Position numbers and translations under genes: made by a program
NCBI GenBank assembly: GCA_001768195.1
Contig: MENI01000061.1
Coordinates: forward strand, 635-48,580
DNA from: Bacteroidetes bacterium GWA2_40_15
GTDB taxonomy: Bacteria > Bacteroidota > Bacteroidia > Bacteroidales > VadinHA17
Direction: 5' to 3'
Length of the DNA: 47,946 bases
Shown: piece after piece, positions 8,146 to 16,183 of the stretch
Layout of the letters: every line of letters starts with the position of its first letter
Position numbering within the stretch: position 1 is the first letter of the stretch
The notes under the pieces: model-generated
What the model saw: only the letters and a program-made list of their open reading frames with translations
What the model was told of the DNA's origin: nothing
Database searches by the model: none

Positions 8146-9054
8146 ATGAAAAAAGTATTGTTTGCTACACTCAGCTTTATTTTATTGATTTCATGCAATA
8201 ATAAGCCAACTGTTAAAAGCGGATTCGCAGAAGTAAATGGAACTTCATTATACTTTGAAGTTGCAGGTAAAGGAAAACCACTTTTATTTGTTCACGGTAA
8301 TTTTGGAGACCATAGGCATTGGGATTTTCAGTTTGCTCCACTGTCTAAAAAATATAAGGTAATCCGATATGATGTAAGGGGCTTTGGAAAATCCGCAGTA
8401 CCAAAATCCGATGAACTATTCAGCCACAGAAATGATTTAAAAGCATTATTGGAGTTCCTTGACATTGAAAAAGCACATATCTGTGGTTTGTCGATGGGAA
8501 GTGGTATTGCCGTTGATTTTGTAATAGATTATCCTGAAATGTGCCTGTCGCTGATTCCTATTGGACCATGGGCAGGTGGATTTGGATCCGGTGATTTTAA
8601 ATCTTCAAATGCAGATTCTTTATTTGCCGTATTTCCGATAGTTAACGAGATCCTGAAAAATCATGGACCAAAAGAAGCGACGGATTACCTCTGGAAAGGA
8701 AATAATTGTTTATCCCGATCTGTGAGAAATCCTGCTACTCTTGATGCATTGTTAATAATGGGTTATGAGTATTCTTACTGGAGTCATCTGAATAGCAGCA
8801 AAATTGAATCCCTGGAACCACCGGCGATTTCCAGATTAAAGGAAATAAAACTCCCCACTTTAATAATTACAGCAGAATATGATTTGGAATCCTGTAAGGA
8901 GATTGCGGAAATAATGGAAAAAGAAATTACAGGTTCTGTTAAGATTTCAATAAAAGATGCAGGTCATATAATGAATATGGATAAACCGGATGAATTTAAC
9001 AGGCTGATTTCGGAATTTATAGATAGTGTAAAACAGGGCAATGTGAAAAAGTAA
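8146..9054 (+). CDS. Alpha/beta-hydrolase fold lipoprotein
   Basis: The 302-residue product has a lipoprotein signal (LLISC, Cys17) and a classic alpha/beta-hydrolase domain: oxyanion motif FVHGNFGDHRHW at about 48-59, nucleophile elbow GLSMGSG with Ser116, acid Asp246 in ITAEYD, and base His274 in DAGHIMNMDKPDEF. This is the single-domain esterase/epoxide-hydrolase type with an intact catalytic triad. Substrate unknown. It forms a likely operon with the next hydrolase 17 bases downstream. Confidence 0.85.
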   Translation: MKKVLFATLSFILLISCNNKPTVKSGFAEVNGTSLYFEVAGKGKPLLFVHGNFGDHRHWDFQFAPLSKKYKVIRYDVRGFGKSAVPKSDELFSHRNDLKALLEFLDIEKAHICGLSMGSGIAVDFVIDYPEMCLSLIPIGPWAGGFGSGDFKSSNADSLFAVFPIVNEILKNHGPKEATDYLWKGNNCLSRSVRNPATLDALLIMGYEYSYWSHLNSSKIESLEPPAISRLKEIKLPTLIITAEYDLESCKEIAEIMEKEITGSVKISIKDAGHIMNMDKPDEFNRLISEFIDSVKQGNVKK

Positions 9055-9071
9055 AGTTAAAACCTTTTACG

Positions 9072-9875
9072 ATGAATAAGCCAGGTTCTATTACCTTATT
9101 ATTTATTGTTATTTCCCAAATAGCATTTAGTCAGGAAAGTATCTTGAAGAGGCATTTGGTTTACGAGGAGCCTCTCATGAATGCCATTAAGAGTCAACAA
9201 ATCAATTATAAGGACAGTTTAAAGGCAGATCTCTATTTTCCAGTGATGAAGGTTGCCAATGAATCATTTCCCTGTGTGATTTTCGTCAGTGGATTCGCGC
9301 GTATAAATTTCAGAAAAGTTCAGGGTTATATAGACTGGGCAAAATTAATGGCGGTGCATGGAATAATAGGAATTGTATATGAAACCAGTTCTCCGGGAAG
9401 TGATTTTGACTATCTGACTAATTATATTGTCTCCAACTCAAAGAACTTGCATTTGGATCCTGATAGGATTGGGATATGGTCCTGTTCCGGGAATTCTCTT
9501 CTGGCTGTAAATAAAGTGAATTCGACAGCTCAGTTTAAATGTCATTCAATTTACTATGGGCTTACCACAACTTTAAATTCAAAATATCTAAATGAAGTGA
9601 AGGATATGTCAGGGGAAAATGGTTTTGCTTATGAAATTAAGAGTGAATACGTTTCCATAGTACCGACTTTAATTGTCAGATCCGGCTTGGATCACTGGGA
9701 ACTTGTCATCAAAACAACTGATGAATTCATTAATGAATTATTGTCCAAAAATTTACCGTTTGAATTGATTAATTACGATCATGGCGCTCATTCATTTGAC
9801 ACTTCCGAAAATAATGACACATCTAAAGAGATAATTTTAAAAACGATTGACTTTTTCAAAAAAAAATTGAACTAA
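9072..9875 (+). CDS. Secreted dienelactone-hydrolase-like alpha/beta hydrolase
   Basis: The 267-residue product has a signal peptide ending IAFSQ. The fold is alpha/beta hydrolase with the nucleophile in SCSGN (Ser139), a candidate acid at Asp207 (RSGLDHWE) and His240 (YDHGAHSF), the arrangement of dienelactone-hydrolase-like and acetyl-xylan-esterase-like enzymes. The small residue before the nucleophile is Ser rather than Gly. Substrate unknown; with the preceding esterase it could deacylate a shared substrate. Confidence 0.75.
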   Translation: MNKPGSITLLFIVISQIAFSQESILKRHLVYEEPLMNAIKSQQINYKDSLKADLYFPVMKVANESFPCVIFVSGFARINFRKVQGYIDWAKLMAVHGIIGIVYETSSPGSDFDYLTNYIVSNSKNLHLDPDRIGIWSCSGNSLLAVNKVNSTAQFKCHSIYYGLTTTLNSKYLNEVKDMSGENGFAYEIKSEYVSIVPTLIVRSGLDHWELVIKTTDEFINELLSKNLPFELINYDHGAHSFDTSENNDTSKEIILKTIDFFKKKLN

Positions 9876-10086
9876 TAAAGACTTGATTAAACCTGCCCAA
9901 TCCGCAATCCGAATTCCGCAATCCGTTTACTGCTTAATCATTTGCCCACTGATAAAAACCGCACCCGGATTAATTTCCAGCCTAAGAGACACTATGCTTC
10001 AAATAGGGAACAAAAAAGAGATTGTTACAAAAAGGAAAATCCGGATATCCCAGATACAGGCAGGAAAATTGCAATTAATGGTCTGA

Positions 10087-10314
10087 TTACAACCGATAAA
10101 CAATTACAGGTTACCTGCTTATCACCTGCTTGATTTAGGTGTTCACTATAAAAAGCAGAACAAATTGGGTGAAAATTCTTTAAGTATTGACATTTTTAAT
10201 GCTTATAATCGTAAGAATCCTGTAAACATGTATTACTGGGCTAATTATTCTTTTAAATTCAATTATTTGATACCAATTGTTCCTTCAGTGACATATACTT
10301 TAAAATTCAGATAA
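10087..10314 (+). pseudogene. C-terminal remnant of a TonB-dependent receptor
   Basis: One frame without an ATG reads LQPINNYRLPAYHLLDLGVH then SLSIDIFNAYNRKNPVNMYY and finally IPIVPSVTYTLKFR before a TAA at 10312-10314. This is the usual end of a Bacteroidota TonB-dependent outer-membrane receptor: the RLPAYHRLDLG strand, the NxYNRKNP turn and a terminal aromatic/LKF strand. An in-frame TGA lies directly upstream at 10084-10086 and no other frame continues the barrel, so only about 75 codons of an ~800-codon gene remain. It marks the right edge of the worn, AT-rich region. Confidence 0.8.
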
Positions 10315-10448
10315 TTACCCTTTTCTCCGGGGTCTCCCTGCCCGAATAAAAAAAAATGTCTATTTTTTTGACACATTATATTTTTTCTTCCGTCTTTTGA
10401 ATAAATATGAGTATCAGTAATAATGAATAATCAATTCAAAGTCGCTTG

Positions 10449-10535
10449 AAAATCAATTTATTTACCCCAGCCCCAGGGGGAGTAAATTGATTTTCTTCGC
10501 TCCCCTTGGGGTCGGGGTAAACGAAGAAAATCAAT
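10449..10535. repeat. Interleaved palindromic repeat upstream of the response regulator
   Basis: Two inverted repeats are interleaved. Arm B (10461-10482, TTTACCCCAGCCCCAGGGG...) pairs with 10500-10521 with few mismatches. Arm A' (ATTGATTTTCTTCG, 10486-10499) pairs exactly with CGAAGAAAATCAAT (10522-10535), and a partial copy of arm A (AAAATCAAT) also lies at 10450-10458. The order A-B-A'-B'-A allows alternative hairpins. It resembles dispersed intergenic palindromes of Bacteroidota rather than a simple terminator, and lies about 50 bases before the regulator gene. Confidence 0.75.
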
Positions 10536-10583
10536 AGATCCTTATTCCTTATTCCTTATAGTTATTTAAATAAAATACCTGAA

Positions 10584-11945
10584 ATGAAACGCACAGTACT
10601 GATAGTGGATGATAACAGGGATGTTCTGAAAGCACTTGAAAAAATTGTAAAAAAGGAATTTGAGGTGGTACTGACTCTTACCAATCCAAACAGGATTGTT
10701 GAAATACTCGGGAGCAATGATATTGATATTGTGATGATCGATATGAATTTCAGATCGGGTGTCCACAATGGCAACGAGGGGCTTTTCTGGATGAAGGAGA
10801 TCTTTAAATACGATAAAAACATCAGTGTTGTCATAGTCACTGATACCAGTGATATTGAGCTGGCAGTAAGGGCCATAAGGGATGGGGCAGCTGATTATAT
10901 ACTCAAGCCCTGGGATGATTCAAAACTCCTGGCGACTCTTAATGTTGCATGGCAGTTACGTGTCTCGCGTCTTGAAGCATCCTCCCTGCAAAGTGATAAC
11001 CAGCAGTTGAAAAAGGAGATCAACAGGGGAGGAGAGAAGATAGTCCTTGGAGCTTCACCTACCATGATCAATGTAATGAATATAGTAAAGAAGGTTGCTT
11101 CCACTGATGCCAATATTCTTATAACAGGAGAGAATGGTACCGGAAAGGAGCTGGTAGCCAGGGAAATTCATAACCTCTCAAAAAGGACCGGTGAACTGAT
11201 GGTAAGTGTTGATATGGGTTCACTGACTGAATCCCTCTTCGAAAGTGAGCTGTTCGGTCATGTAAAAGGAGCTTTCACCGATGCGAGGGATGACCGCAAG
11301 GGTAAGTTCGAGTCAGCTCATAAGGGTACTTTGTTTCTGGATGAAATTGGGAACCTCTCTCTTCAGTCGCAGGCAAAACTTCTGAGTGTTCTGCAGAGCA
11401 GATATGTGGTCAGAGTCGGATCGAACAGGCAGATACCTGTAGATATCCGCCTTATCTGTGCAACAAACCGTAATCTTATGCAGATGGTGCAGGATGGTGA
11501 GTTCAGAGAAGATCTGCTTTACAGGATTAATACAATCCTGATTGAGGTACCTCCGTTACGGGATCGTGTGGATGACATCCCAATCCTGGCGAATTATTTT
11601 CTGAAAGTATTAGGTGAACGTTATGGCAAAGAGGGTATAAAGCTTACTACAAATACTCTTGAGAAACTGGCCAATCATGAATGGCCCGGTAATGTCCGTG
11701 AACTACAGCATGCTGTTGAAAAAGCAGTAATTATGAGTGATTCACCTGTTTTAAAATCTTCCGATTTTGTATTTTCTTCAGCTCCAAAACATACAAATAC
11801 TTCTGAGATGACACTTGATGAAATGGAGAAGAAGATGATCCTTGAGAATCTCAAACGGTACAGCAGTAATATGAGCCAGGTTGCAGTTAAGCTGGGCATC
11901 ACCCGTCAGACACTCTACAATAAGATGAGGAAATACGGGATCTGA
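10584..11945 (+). CDS. Sigma-54-dependent response regulator (NtrC family)
   Basis: The 453-residue product is a full NtrC-type activator. Residues 1-120 form a receiver domain with phospho-acceptor Asp53 (VMIDMNF), acidic DD at 9-10 and Lys108 (LKPW). Residues about 153-385 form the AAA+ domain: Walker A GENGTGKE at 182-189, the sigma-54-contacting loop as GAFTDA at 229-234 (GAFTGA is canonical), and LFLDEIGNL as Walker B. A Fis-type helix-turn-helix closes the protein (SQVAVKLGITRQTLYNKMRKYGI). It should activate sigma-54 promoters when phosphorylated; the convergent efflux operon, with a sigma-54-like site in front of it, is the likely target. No partner histidine kinase is in the window. 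Confidence 0.92.
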   Translation: MKRTVLIVDDNRDVLKALEKIVKKEFEVVLTLTNPNRIVEILGSNDIDIVMIDMNFRSGVHNGNEGLFWMKEIFKYDKNISVVIVTDTSDIELAVRAIRDGAADYILKPWDDSKLLATLNVAWQLRVSRLEASSLQSDNQQLKKEINRGGEKIVLGASPTMINVMNIVKKVASTDANILITGENGTGKELVAREIHNLSKRTGELMVSVDMGSLTESLFESELFGHVKGAFTDARDDRKGKFESAHKGTLFLDEIGNLSLQSQAKLLSVLQSRYVVRVGSNRQIPVDIRLICATNRNLMQMVQDGEFREDLLYRINTILIEVPPLRDRVDDIPILANYFLKVLGERYGKEGIKLTTNTLEKLANHEWPGNVRELQHAVEKAVIMSDSPVLKSSDFVFSSAPKHTNTSEMTLDEMEKKMILENLKRYSSNMSQVAVKLGITRQTLYNKMRKYGI

Positions 11946-11964
11946 TACCCCCAAACCCCCCCAG

Positions 11965-12527
11965 GGCATAGGCGTTAACTTAAGCAATCTGAAAAAGATT
12001 TGCCGAGAGGATCAATATAGGCAAACAGCTTTTAATATCGAATTTAAGGTCGGTCATAACATTTTCCCCTCCTTTTGAAGGAGGGGTGGCCGCAGCACGT
12101 TGATAGTTAAAGTATTGCAAAGGTTGGTTGCGGTCGGGGTGGTTGATTGTTTTATCAGTTCGATTCTTTTCTTTTATTGATAACTTTCCTTATCTCACTT
12201 TTTAAATATTCAGGTTCCTGGAATACAAATCTGTTTTCAAACCTTATTACAGTGAATCCAATGCTCTCCAGGTATTTATCCCTGTTTTTATACTCTCCCA
12301 TAATGCTGACTCAGCCGAAGTGGACATGTTCCTGGGAGATGATCTGAAAGATTTAAGGCCTTTTCTGTTGAACAGGTTTTTGTTTTTCATAGAAATAAAG
12401 GTAACAAGAATAAGTAAATCAACCACCCCGTCCCGACGCTACCGTCGGGACACCCCTCCTTCAAAAGGAGGGGAAACTTTTTCAATCACCGTATTTACAA
12501 TACTACTCTTAAGTTAACGCCTATGCC
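11965..12527. mobile_element. Palindromic-repeat element with a dead DUF559 gene
   Basis: The outer ends are a perfect 20-bp inverted repeat, GGCATAGGCGTTAACTTAAG at 11965-11984 against its complement at 12508-12527. Inside lies a second perfect inverted pair of 26 bp (12063-12088 and 12451-12476, core CCCCTCCTTTTGAAGGAGGG, itself nearly palindromic) and a third perfect pair of 14 bp (CGGGGTGGTTGATT, 12135-12148 and 12417-12430). Between the 26- and 14-bp blocks lie variable stems: GTCCCGACG/CGTCGGGAC on the right and a weaker GCCGCA/TGCGGT on the left. The centre (12155-12390) is a broken DUF559 endonuclease-like gene. The nested symmetry argues for one integrated unit; whether it moves is inference. 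Confidence 0.7.
12155..12390 (-). pseudogene. DUF559 endonuclease-like gene with internal deletion and frameshift
   Basis: Reading on the minus strand from ATG 12390, the product begins MKNKNLFNRKGLKSFR then NMSTSAESALWESIK, the N-terminus of DUF559 proteins (basic start, then S/T-x-AE-x-x-LW). In another frame the tail reads RDKYLESIGFTVIRFENRFV then FQEPEYLKSEIRKVINKR, ending at TGA 12155-12157, the DUF559 C-terminus. Roughly 60 or more central codons are missing, including the segment carrying the family's putative catalytic acidic residues, and the frame shifts at the join. DUF559 belongs to the Vsr/restriction-endonuclease-like superfamily. This copy should be inactive. Confidence 0.8.
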
Positions 12528-12537
12528 TTCAGGGGGT

Positions 12538-12561
12538 GGCCTCCGCCGGCAGGCGGAGGCC
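12538..12561. terminator. GC-rich hairpin after the ABC ATPase gene
   Basis: GGCCTCCGCC and GGCGGAGGCC form a perfect 10-bp stem around a GGCA loop. It lies 25 bases beyond the stop codon of the minus-strand ATPase gene and could end that transcript, but no T-run follows, so it may equally be part of the adjacent repeat cluster. Confidence 0.5.
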
Positions 12562-12586
12562 GGGGGCCTTCCATCCATGCAGGGTG

Positions 12587-13246
12587 CTACACCACCTGTC
12601 CGTCAAACAGATTGATTATGCGGTGAGCATAACCGGCATCCCTGTCGGAGTGAGTAACCATTATTATGGTTGTTCCCTCCTTATTTAGTTCGGTCAGAAG
12701 ATTTATTACCTCAATACCATTCTTTGAGTCGAGGTTACCGGTAGGTTCGTCAGCGAGAATAAGCTTGGGATTAGCAACAACTGCACGTGCAATTGCCACC
12801 CTTTGCTGTTGTCCGCCGGACAGCTGTTGCGGGAAATGTTTTGCCCTGTGGCTGATCTTCATTCTCTCAAGGACATCCTCAACACTTTTCTTCCTTTCAC
12901 CCGATTTCATTTTCAGGTAAATAAGCGGAAGTTCAACATTTTCATAAACATTAAGTTCATCAATCAGGTTAAAGCTCTGGAATACAAATCCTATATTCCC
13001 TTTACGGAACATGGTTCTGTCTCTTTCCTTAAGATTTGCAACTTCCGTTCCGTTAAAGATATAGCTGCCTGCAGATGGATTATCAAGTAATCCCAGTATG
13101 TTAAGAAGAGTGGATTTTCCGCATCCGGAAGGACCCATTACTGCAACATATTCTCCTTCTTTTACATTGATAGTTACTTTATTGAGAGCTGTGGTCTCAA
13201 CTTCTTCTGTTCTGAAGACTTTTGTTAATTCATTAGTTTTAATCAT
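12587..13246 (-). CDS. ABC transporter ATP-binding protein (MacB/LolD type)
   Basis: The 219-residue ATPase carries Walker [10 protein letters not shown] at 38-46, Q-loop [10 protein letters not shown], signature [14 protein letters not shown] at about 142-155, Walker [13 protein letters not shown] and the switch histidine in MVTHS, all typical of MacB/LolD-type ATPases that power FtsX-fold permeases. It is the last gene of a minus-strand operon after the TolC-like and HlyD-like genes (28-base gap to the adaptor gene). It ends ...LFDGQVV, a few residues shorter than usual for this subfamily, at the edge of a repeat-rich island, and no permease follows. It may have lost its C-terminal residues and its partner genes. 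Confidence 0.9.
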   Translation of the reverse strand: MIKTNELTKVFRTEEVETTALNKVTINVKEGEYVAVMGPSGCGKSTLLNILGLLDNPSAGSYIFNGTEVANLKERDRTMFRKGNIGFVFQSFNLIDELNVYENVELPLIYLKMKSGERKKSVEDVLERMKISHRAKHFPQQLSGGQQQRVAIARAVVANPKLILADEPTGNLDSKNGIEVINLLTELNKEGTTIIMVTHSDRDAGYAHRIINLFDGQVV

Positions 13247-13273
13247 GGCTTTAATTATGAATGGTTGTTTATT

Positions 13274-14545
13274 TTATTTAAAAATCAGTTTCTCATTTTT
13301 ACCGAATGTCTCATAGCCTGAGACAATTACCTTTTCGCCCTGTTTAAGCCCTTCCAGTACTTCATAATACCGTGGGTTTTTCCTTCCTATTGATATATTC
13401 CTTCTTGTTGCGAAAGATTCAGATTCATCCAGAACAAATATCCACTGCCCCCCAGTTTCCTGAAAGAATCCTCCGATTGGTACAAGTAATGAAATTTTCG
13501 GCTGGCCAAGCTGGAGGCTTGTATAATAGGTCTGACCGGTCCGGATATTATCGGGCATGGTGTCCCTGAATATCATGTCGATCCTGAAAGTTCCGTTCCT
13601 TACTTCAGGATAGACCCTCCTTACTACAAGGTTAAATAAACTGCCCTGCCTGTCAAGGGTTGCCGTCAGCTGTGTTCTTACCCTGTCAATATAATGTTCA
13701 TCGATCTGGGCAGTTACTTTGTAAGAAGTAAGTATATTTATTTGTCCCATGTTTGCTCCGCGCTGTATAGACTGACCAATTTCGGGAGTTAAAAGACCCA
13801 GCTGGCCATCAACAGGGGCTTTGACATTCAGGTTCTCTGCTCTTTGCCTTACAAGATTCAGGTTCTTGCGCATATTGTCGAGGTTATTTATCATAGAGTT
13901 GATATTTATTGAGTAGAAAGAGGAATCCTGCTTCTGACGTTCAATCAGCAGTTCTTTTGACTGAATAGCCATATCAAGATCTTCCTTCGACCTTATAAAA
14001 TCTTCCCTCGATATGAGGTTGTCTTTCATAAGAATGACATTTTGCTGATAGTTTCTCTCCTTTCTTTCAATTTCATATTTGACATTTACAAGATCTTTTT
14101 TAATCTGGAGTCTTTGCTGCTCCATATTGATCTGGGTATTTCTCAGGAAGTTCTCTTTCTCTGCAAGCTGTGCTTCACTGTCAAGTATATTCAGGTGAAG
14201 ATCAGGGTTGGAAAGTTTCAGGATAATATCTCCTTTTTTTACCATTGATCCTTCTTCTATTACTTTCTCTTCCACTCTTCCGCCTTCCTGGGCATCAAGG
14301 TAGATGATTGTTATGGGTTCCACAGTTCCCGGAACTGTTATATAATCGTTGAACTGATCCTCAATTACAGTTTCAATAATAAGCTTGTCTTTCTCCACCT
14401 TATAGGTTGATGTCCGGCTTGTAAAAAAAGCCATATAGATGAGTACGATAAAGGCTAAACCGGCTCCGGAATATATAATATGCTTCTTTTGAATTCCTGT
14501 TTTCTTTGCAATTGGTTTGTCCATTTTTTCCACTGGGGTATCCAT
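13274..14545 (-). CDS. HlyD/RND-type periplasmic adaptor of an efflux pump
   Basis: The 423-residue product has one membrane anchor at about residues 23-42 (HIIYSGAGLAFIVLIYMAFF), a split lipoyl-like domain (GTVEPITIIYLDAQEGGRVE and NVKAPVDGQLGLLTPEIGQS), a long coiled-coil hairpin between them (about 120-240), then a beta-barrel (TAQIDEHYIDRVRTQLTATL) and a C-terminal domain with LKQGEKVIVSG. These are the parts of a membrane-fusion protein linking an inner-membrane ABC transporter to a TolC channel. It lies 18 bases after the TolC-like gene and upstream of the ATPase, so the three form one operon. Confidence 0.9.
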   Translation of the reverse strand: MDTPVEKMDKPIAKKTGIQKKHIIYSGAGLAFIVLIYMAFFTSRTSTYKVEKDKLIIETVIEDQFNDYITVPGTVEPITIIYLDAQEGGRVEEKVIEEGSMVKKGDIILKLSNPDLHLNILDSEAQLAEKENFLRNTQINMEQQRLQIKKDLVNVKYEIERKERNYQQNVILMKDNLISREDFIRSKEDLDMAIQSKELLIERQKQDSSFYSININSMINNLDNMRKNLNLVRQRAENLNVKAPVDGQLGLLTPEIGQSIQRGANMGQINILTSYKVTAQIDEHYIDRVRTQLTATLDRQGSLFNLVVRRVYPEVRNGTFRIDMIFRDTMPDNIRTGQTYYTSLQLGQPKISLLVPIGGFFQETGGQWIFVLDESESFATRRNISIGRKNPRYYEVLEGLKQGEKVIVSGYETFGKNEKLIFK

Positions 14546-14563
14546 TTCAGTTTTGTTTTTGGG

Positions 14564-15916
14564 TTAATTATATATTAAGTTCTGATAGTCTCCTGTTGAA
14601 TATAATTGTATCGCAAGTTTTCTGATCAAAACCTGCAGTCTGGTCCTTAGTAATTCGGTTTCTGCGGTGAAGAGAGTTGTTTTTGCAGCTGAATAATCAA
14701 TTACATCAACAAGTCCCGATTCAAATTTTTTCTCAACGGCATTGAAGGATTTTTTGTTATATTCAAGGTTCGAAGCTGCCGCCATGTATTCATCCTTTCC
14801 CCTGTTAAAATCGAGACATGCGTTTTCAATTTCTGTATAAAGGTTATTTTTTTCCAGCTCAAGTCTCAGTGAGGCATCGTCCCTTCTTATCCTTGCAAGT
14901 TTTATGTTTCTGCCGGTTGTGTAGTTATTGAAGATCGGAATGTTAAGCGAGAGCCATACAGCCTGACTGTTATTGTTTTTCAGCTGTGTCGAAAATGAGG
15001 CCTGGTCAATATCTGTTTCATTTATAACCTTGTAATACCCGGTAAAAACAGCCCCGCCAACAGACAGCCTCGGGGAAACAAATCCTTTGGATGCTGAATA
15101 CTGTTTGCTGGTGGCCTGCAGTTCATATTCAATAGCTTTAAGCCTGGGAAGTATCTGAGAGGCAATTAAATAGATACTGTCGGTTTTGTAGTCATTATCT
15201 GTAATTATCATGGAGTTAAGGTCAGGCATCAAAACATCAAAACCAGTGTCAGAACCAATCTGAAGCATCTGTTTCAGTGTAGTCAGAGCCTGGCTGGCTC
15301 TGCTGAGTGCAACAGTATACGCCAGTCTGTCGGATGAAGCTCTGCTCTCCATCTCATATTGTTTTGAAAGTGCCTCTTTCCCGGTTTCAACCATTTTTGT
15401 AATTCTGAAAAGCTGTTTCTCCGACTGTTCAAGCTGCATCCTTGATGCCTCTTCAAGACCTTTGGTATATATTACCTGGTAGTACTGCCCCATGATCTCT
15501 ACAACCAGTGTGTTGCGGGCAATCTTTTCTGATTCAACTCCTGCTCTGAGAAGGAATTTGTTGGCCTGGATTGTATTAAGTGTTGTCAGTCCGTTAAACA
15601 GGTCAACTGAAGAATTTATGGAGTACGAATTACTAAGGTTCTGTTTGAATGTTATCAGGTTTGTTACCGGGTTAACCGATCTTCCGAAGCCTACGTTGGC
15701 GTCTGTTCCGGCGTTGAGGGTCGGTAACACATCCATTTTCGATTTCAGATAATTGACTTCTGCTGATTCAGTAAGAAGTTTCTGTCTTTGCAGATTTATG
15801 TTATTGGTTATAGCATAATTAATGCAATCTTCAAGCGTCCATTTCTTTTCCTGTGCAGTTATTTCGTGGAATGTAAATGTTGCTGACAGAATTATTAAGT
15901 AAGCAAGCCTTTTCAT
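14564..15916 (-). CDS. TolC-family outer-membrane efflux protein
   Basis: The 450-residue product has a signal peptide ending EITAQ, then KWTLEDCINYAITNNINLQR, the standard opening of Bacteroidota TolC-like proteins, followed by long alternating helices in two repeats and strand segments (YSINSSVDLFNGLTTLNT; VWLSLNIPIFNNYTTGRNIK). It should form the outer-membrane channel of a tripartite efflux system with the next two genes. A sigma-54-like promoter lies 25-41 bases upstream of its ATG, and the sigma-54 activator is encoded at the other end of the locus. Confidence 0.9.
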   Translation of the reverse strand: MKRLAYLIILSATFTFHEITAQEKKWTLEDCINYAITNNINLQRQKLLTESAEVNYLKSKMDVLPTLNAGTDANVGFGRSVNPVTNLITFKQNLSNSYSINSSVDLFNGLTTLNTIQANKFLLRAGVESEKIARNTLVVEIMGQYYQVIYTKGLEEASRMQLEQSEKQLFRITKMVETGKEALSKQYEMESRASSDRLAYTVALSRASQALTTLKQMLQIGSDTGFDVLMPDLNSMIITDNDYKTDSIYLIASQILPRLKAIEYELQATSKQYSASKGFVSPRLSVGGAVFTGYYKVINETDIDQASFSTQLKNNNSQAVWLSLNIPIFNNYTTGRNIKLARIRRDDASLRLELEKNNLYTEIENACLDFNRGKDEYMAAASNLEYNKKSFNAVEKKFESGLVDVIDYSAAKTTLFTAETELLRTRLQVLIRKLAIQLYSTGDYQNLIYN

Positions 15917-15940
15917 TTCTCAATAGTATTTCCTGTTAAA

Positions 15941-15957
15941 TGCCAAAGAATATGCCA
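15941..15957 (-). promoter_or_regulatory. Candidate sigma-54 promoter of the efflux operon
   Basis: On the minus strand the site reads TGGCATATTCTTTGGCA. It matches the sigma-54 consensus TGGCAC-N5-TTGCW at the TGGCA and TTG positions with correct spacing between the -24 GG and -12 elements; the C of the -12 GC is G here. Transcription would start near 15932, about 15 bases before the TolC-like ATG. The NtrC-type regulator at 10584 makes the site plausible. Found by eye, not by scoring. Confidence 0.4.
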
Positions 15958-16107
15958 TAATTATAAAAATCATATAATCAATTACATACCATATGTTGAT
16001 ATTTTGTAAGTGTAAAATAATTGGACAGTACTGTGTGTGAAAACAGGACATATTACAGATTAACAATTTTTAATAAAAGAAAATACCTTTATTTTGGGTA
16101 TAATAGT

Positions 16108-16115
16108 TAAATTTG
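16108..16115 (+). promoter_or_regulatory. Candidate Bacteroidota -7 promoter box before the DegT-type gene
   Basis: TAAATTTG fits the Bacteroidota -7 consensus TAnnTTTG and lies 68 bases before the ATG at 16184. No good TTTG -33 box is present at the usual spacing (a TTTG at 16093-16096 is too close), so the call is tentative. Confidence 0.3.
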
Positions 16116-16183
16116 ATCAGCGTATTCGTTGTTTATTTTCAGAATATTATTGGCTTTAAAAATATTCAAATAATCTTTTTACC

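Noticed and set aside
9883-10133. Two overlapping plus-strand ORFs of 63-67 codons after the second alpha/beta hydrolase
   Set aside because: The sequence starts with degenerate CAATCCG repeats and encodes low-complexity, basic peptides; the only coherent coding signal nearby is the TonB-receptor tail in another frame.
12142-12420. Plus-strand ORFs in the repeat island
   Set aside because: They run opposite to a recognisable minus-strand DUF559 remnant and have no family features of their own.
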